DNA from: CAWCDJ01 sp963836015
Lineage (GTDB): Bacteria > Acidobacteriota > Terriglobia > Bryobacterales > Bryobacteraceae
Assembly (NCBI GenBank): GCA_963836015.1
Contig: CAWIIF010000013.1
Location: forward strand, 1 to 64,000
Direction of reading: 5' to 3'
DNA length: 64,000 bases
Below the pieces are notes generated by a model, which saw nothing but the letters and a program-made list of their open reading frames with translations, did not search any database and was not told the DNA's origin. Shown one piece after another: positions 63,821-64,000 of this stretch. Each line of letters begins with the position of its first letter. The stretch's first letter is position 1. The translations under genes and the position numbers were made by a program.

Positions 63821-64000
63821 GTGGATCAGGGTGATTCAGCCCGTTTCATCCGCGCTCTCGCGGTGGCGGCGGTGCTCCTCAATGCCGGCGGAAACTACTT
63901 CCTGAGTGTGGGGATGCGCGGCATCGGCGCGACCGTTTCCTTGTCGCCGCAGGCGTTTCTGCCGGTATTCGGCAATCTGTGGATCGTGCTCGGCATCGTC
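63821..64000 (+). CDS. Small multi-helix membrane transporter, partial (right edge)
   Basis: GTG 63821 opens a frame with no stop to the edge (60 codons). It reads RFIRALAVAAVLLNAGGNYF then LSVGMRGIGATVSLSPQAFL and PVFGNLWIVLGIV, that is, two hydrophobic segments in the style of EamA/DMT or small multidrug-resistance proteins. Only the N-terminus is visible, so the subfamily cannot be named. It follows the epimerase by 52 bases. Confidence 0.5.
   Translation, partial: MDQGDSARFIRALAVAAVLLNAGGNYFLSVGMRGIGATVSLSPQAFLPVFGNLWIVLGIV

Overview
The window is GC-rich chromosomal DNA, most likely from an acidobacterium of the Solibacter/Bryobacter type. Supporting this are a very large Oar-like TonB receptor with a carboxypeptidase-regulatory N-terminus, two DinB/DUF1572-type proteins, a Pkn-type Ser/Thr kinase with a proline-rich tail, an ECF sigma/anti-sigma pair with a long Ala/Pro linker, a bacterial microcompartment shell gene beside an acylating aldehyde dehydrogenase, and dispersed imperfect palindromes. 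This assignment is inference from gene content; no rRNA is present.

Region 1 (1-8263) is accessory. All genes run on the minus strand and the region abuts the 3' end of a tRNA-Asn gene. From upstream to downstream it carries a small protein, a DUF2924 protein, a large serine recombinase, a small HTH protein, a hypothetical gene, a zinc-ribbon protein, another hypothetical gene, an ECF-like sigma factor, an SNF2-type helicase and the start of a coiled-coil protein. Most of the larger genes are broken by one-base frameshifts or a nonsense codon, while the sigma factor and the small genes read through. I read it as a decaying integrated element, or one hit by homopolymer sequencing errors.

Region 2 (8264-31006) is core-like: tRNA-Asn, L-lactate permease, a GH78-like rhamnosidase, aspS-hisS, an M1 aminopeptidase, a Ser/Thr kinase, a penicillin-binding transpeptidase, DinB, pheS-pheT, an HNH nuclease, an htrA gene that has lost its catalytic serine through an internal deletion, a secreted proteasome-like Ntn-hydrolase candidate, an operon of queC-queE plus a histone-deacetylase-family gene, and a GT4 glycosyltransferase.

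Region 3 (30987-43319) holds a tightly coupled minus-strand operon (HpnI-like glycosyltransferase, acyl-CoA carboxylase beta chain, YjdF-like membrane protein, ECF sigma, anti-sigma), the divergent selB, a giant TonB receptor with a C-terminal frameshift, and a large secreted protein of unknown function.

Region 4 (43320-53062) starts with a mini microcompartment locus (BMC-H shell protein, acylating aldehyde dehydrogenase with a C-terminal helix, small TPSARD protein). It continues with a conserved hypothetical, recJ, hemQ, a DinB protein, a 41-residue histone-H1-like protein, trmFO, xerC (early frameshift) and a MATE exporter.

Region 5 (53035-64000) has a decaheme cytochrome/outer-membrane barrel pair (MtrA/MtrB-like, a possible electron conduit), a PRC-MgtE_N-CBS protein coupled to an Nramp-related transporter (probable Mg2+ uptake), an aldehyde dehydrogenase, a VOC protein, a radical SAM/SPASM protein, a class II photolyase coupled to a TIGR01777 epimerase, and the start of a membrane transporter at the right edge.
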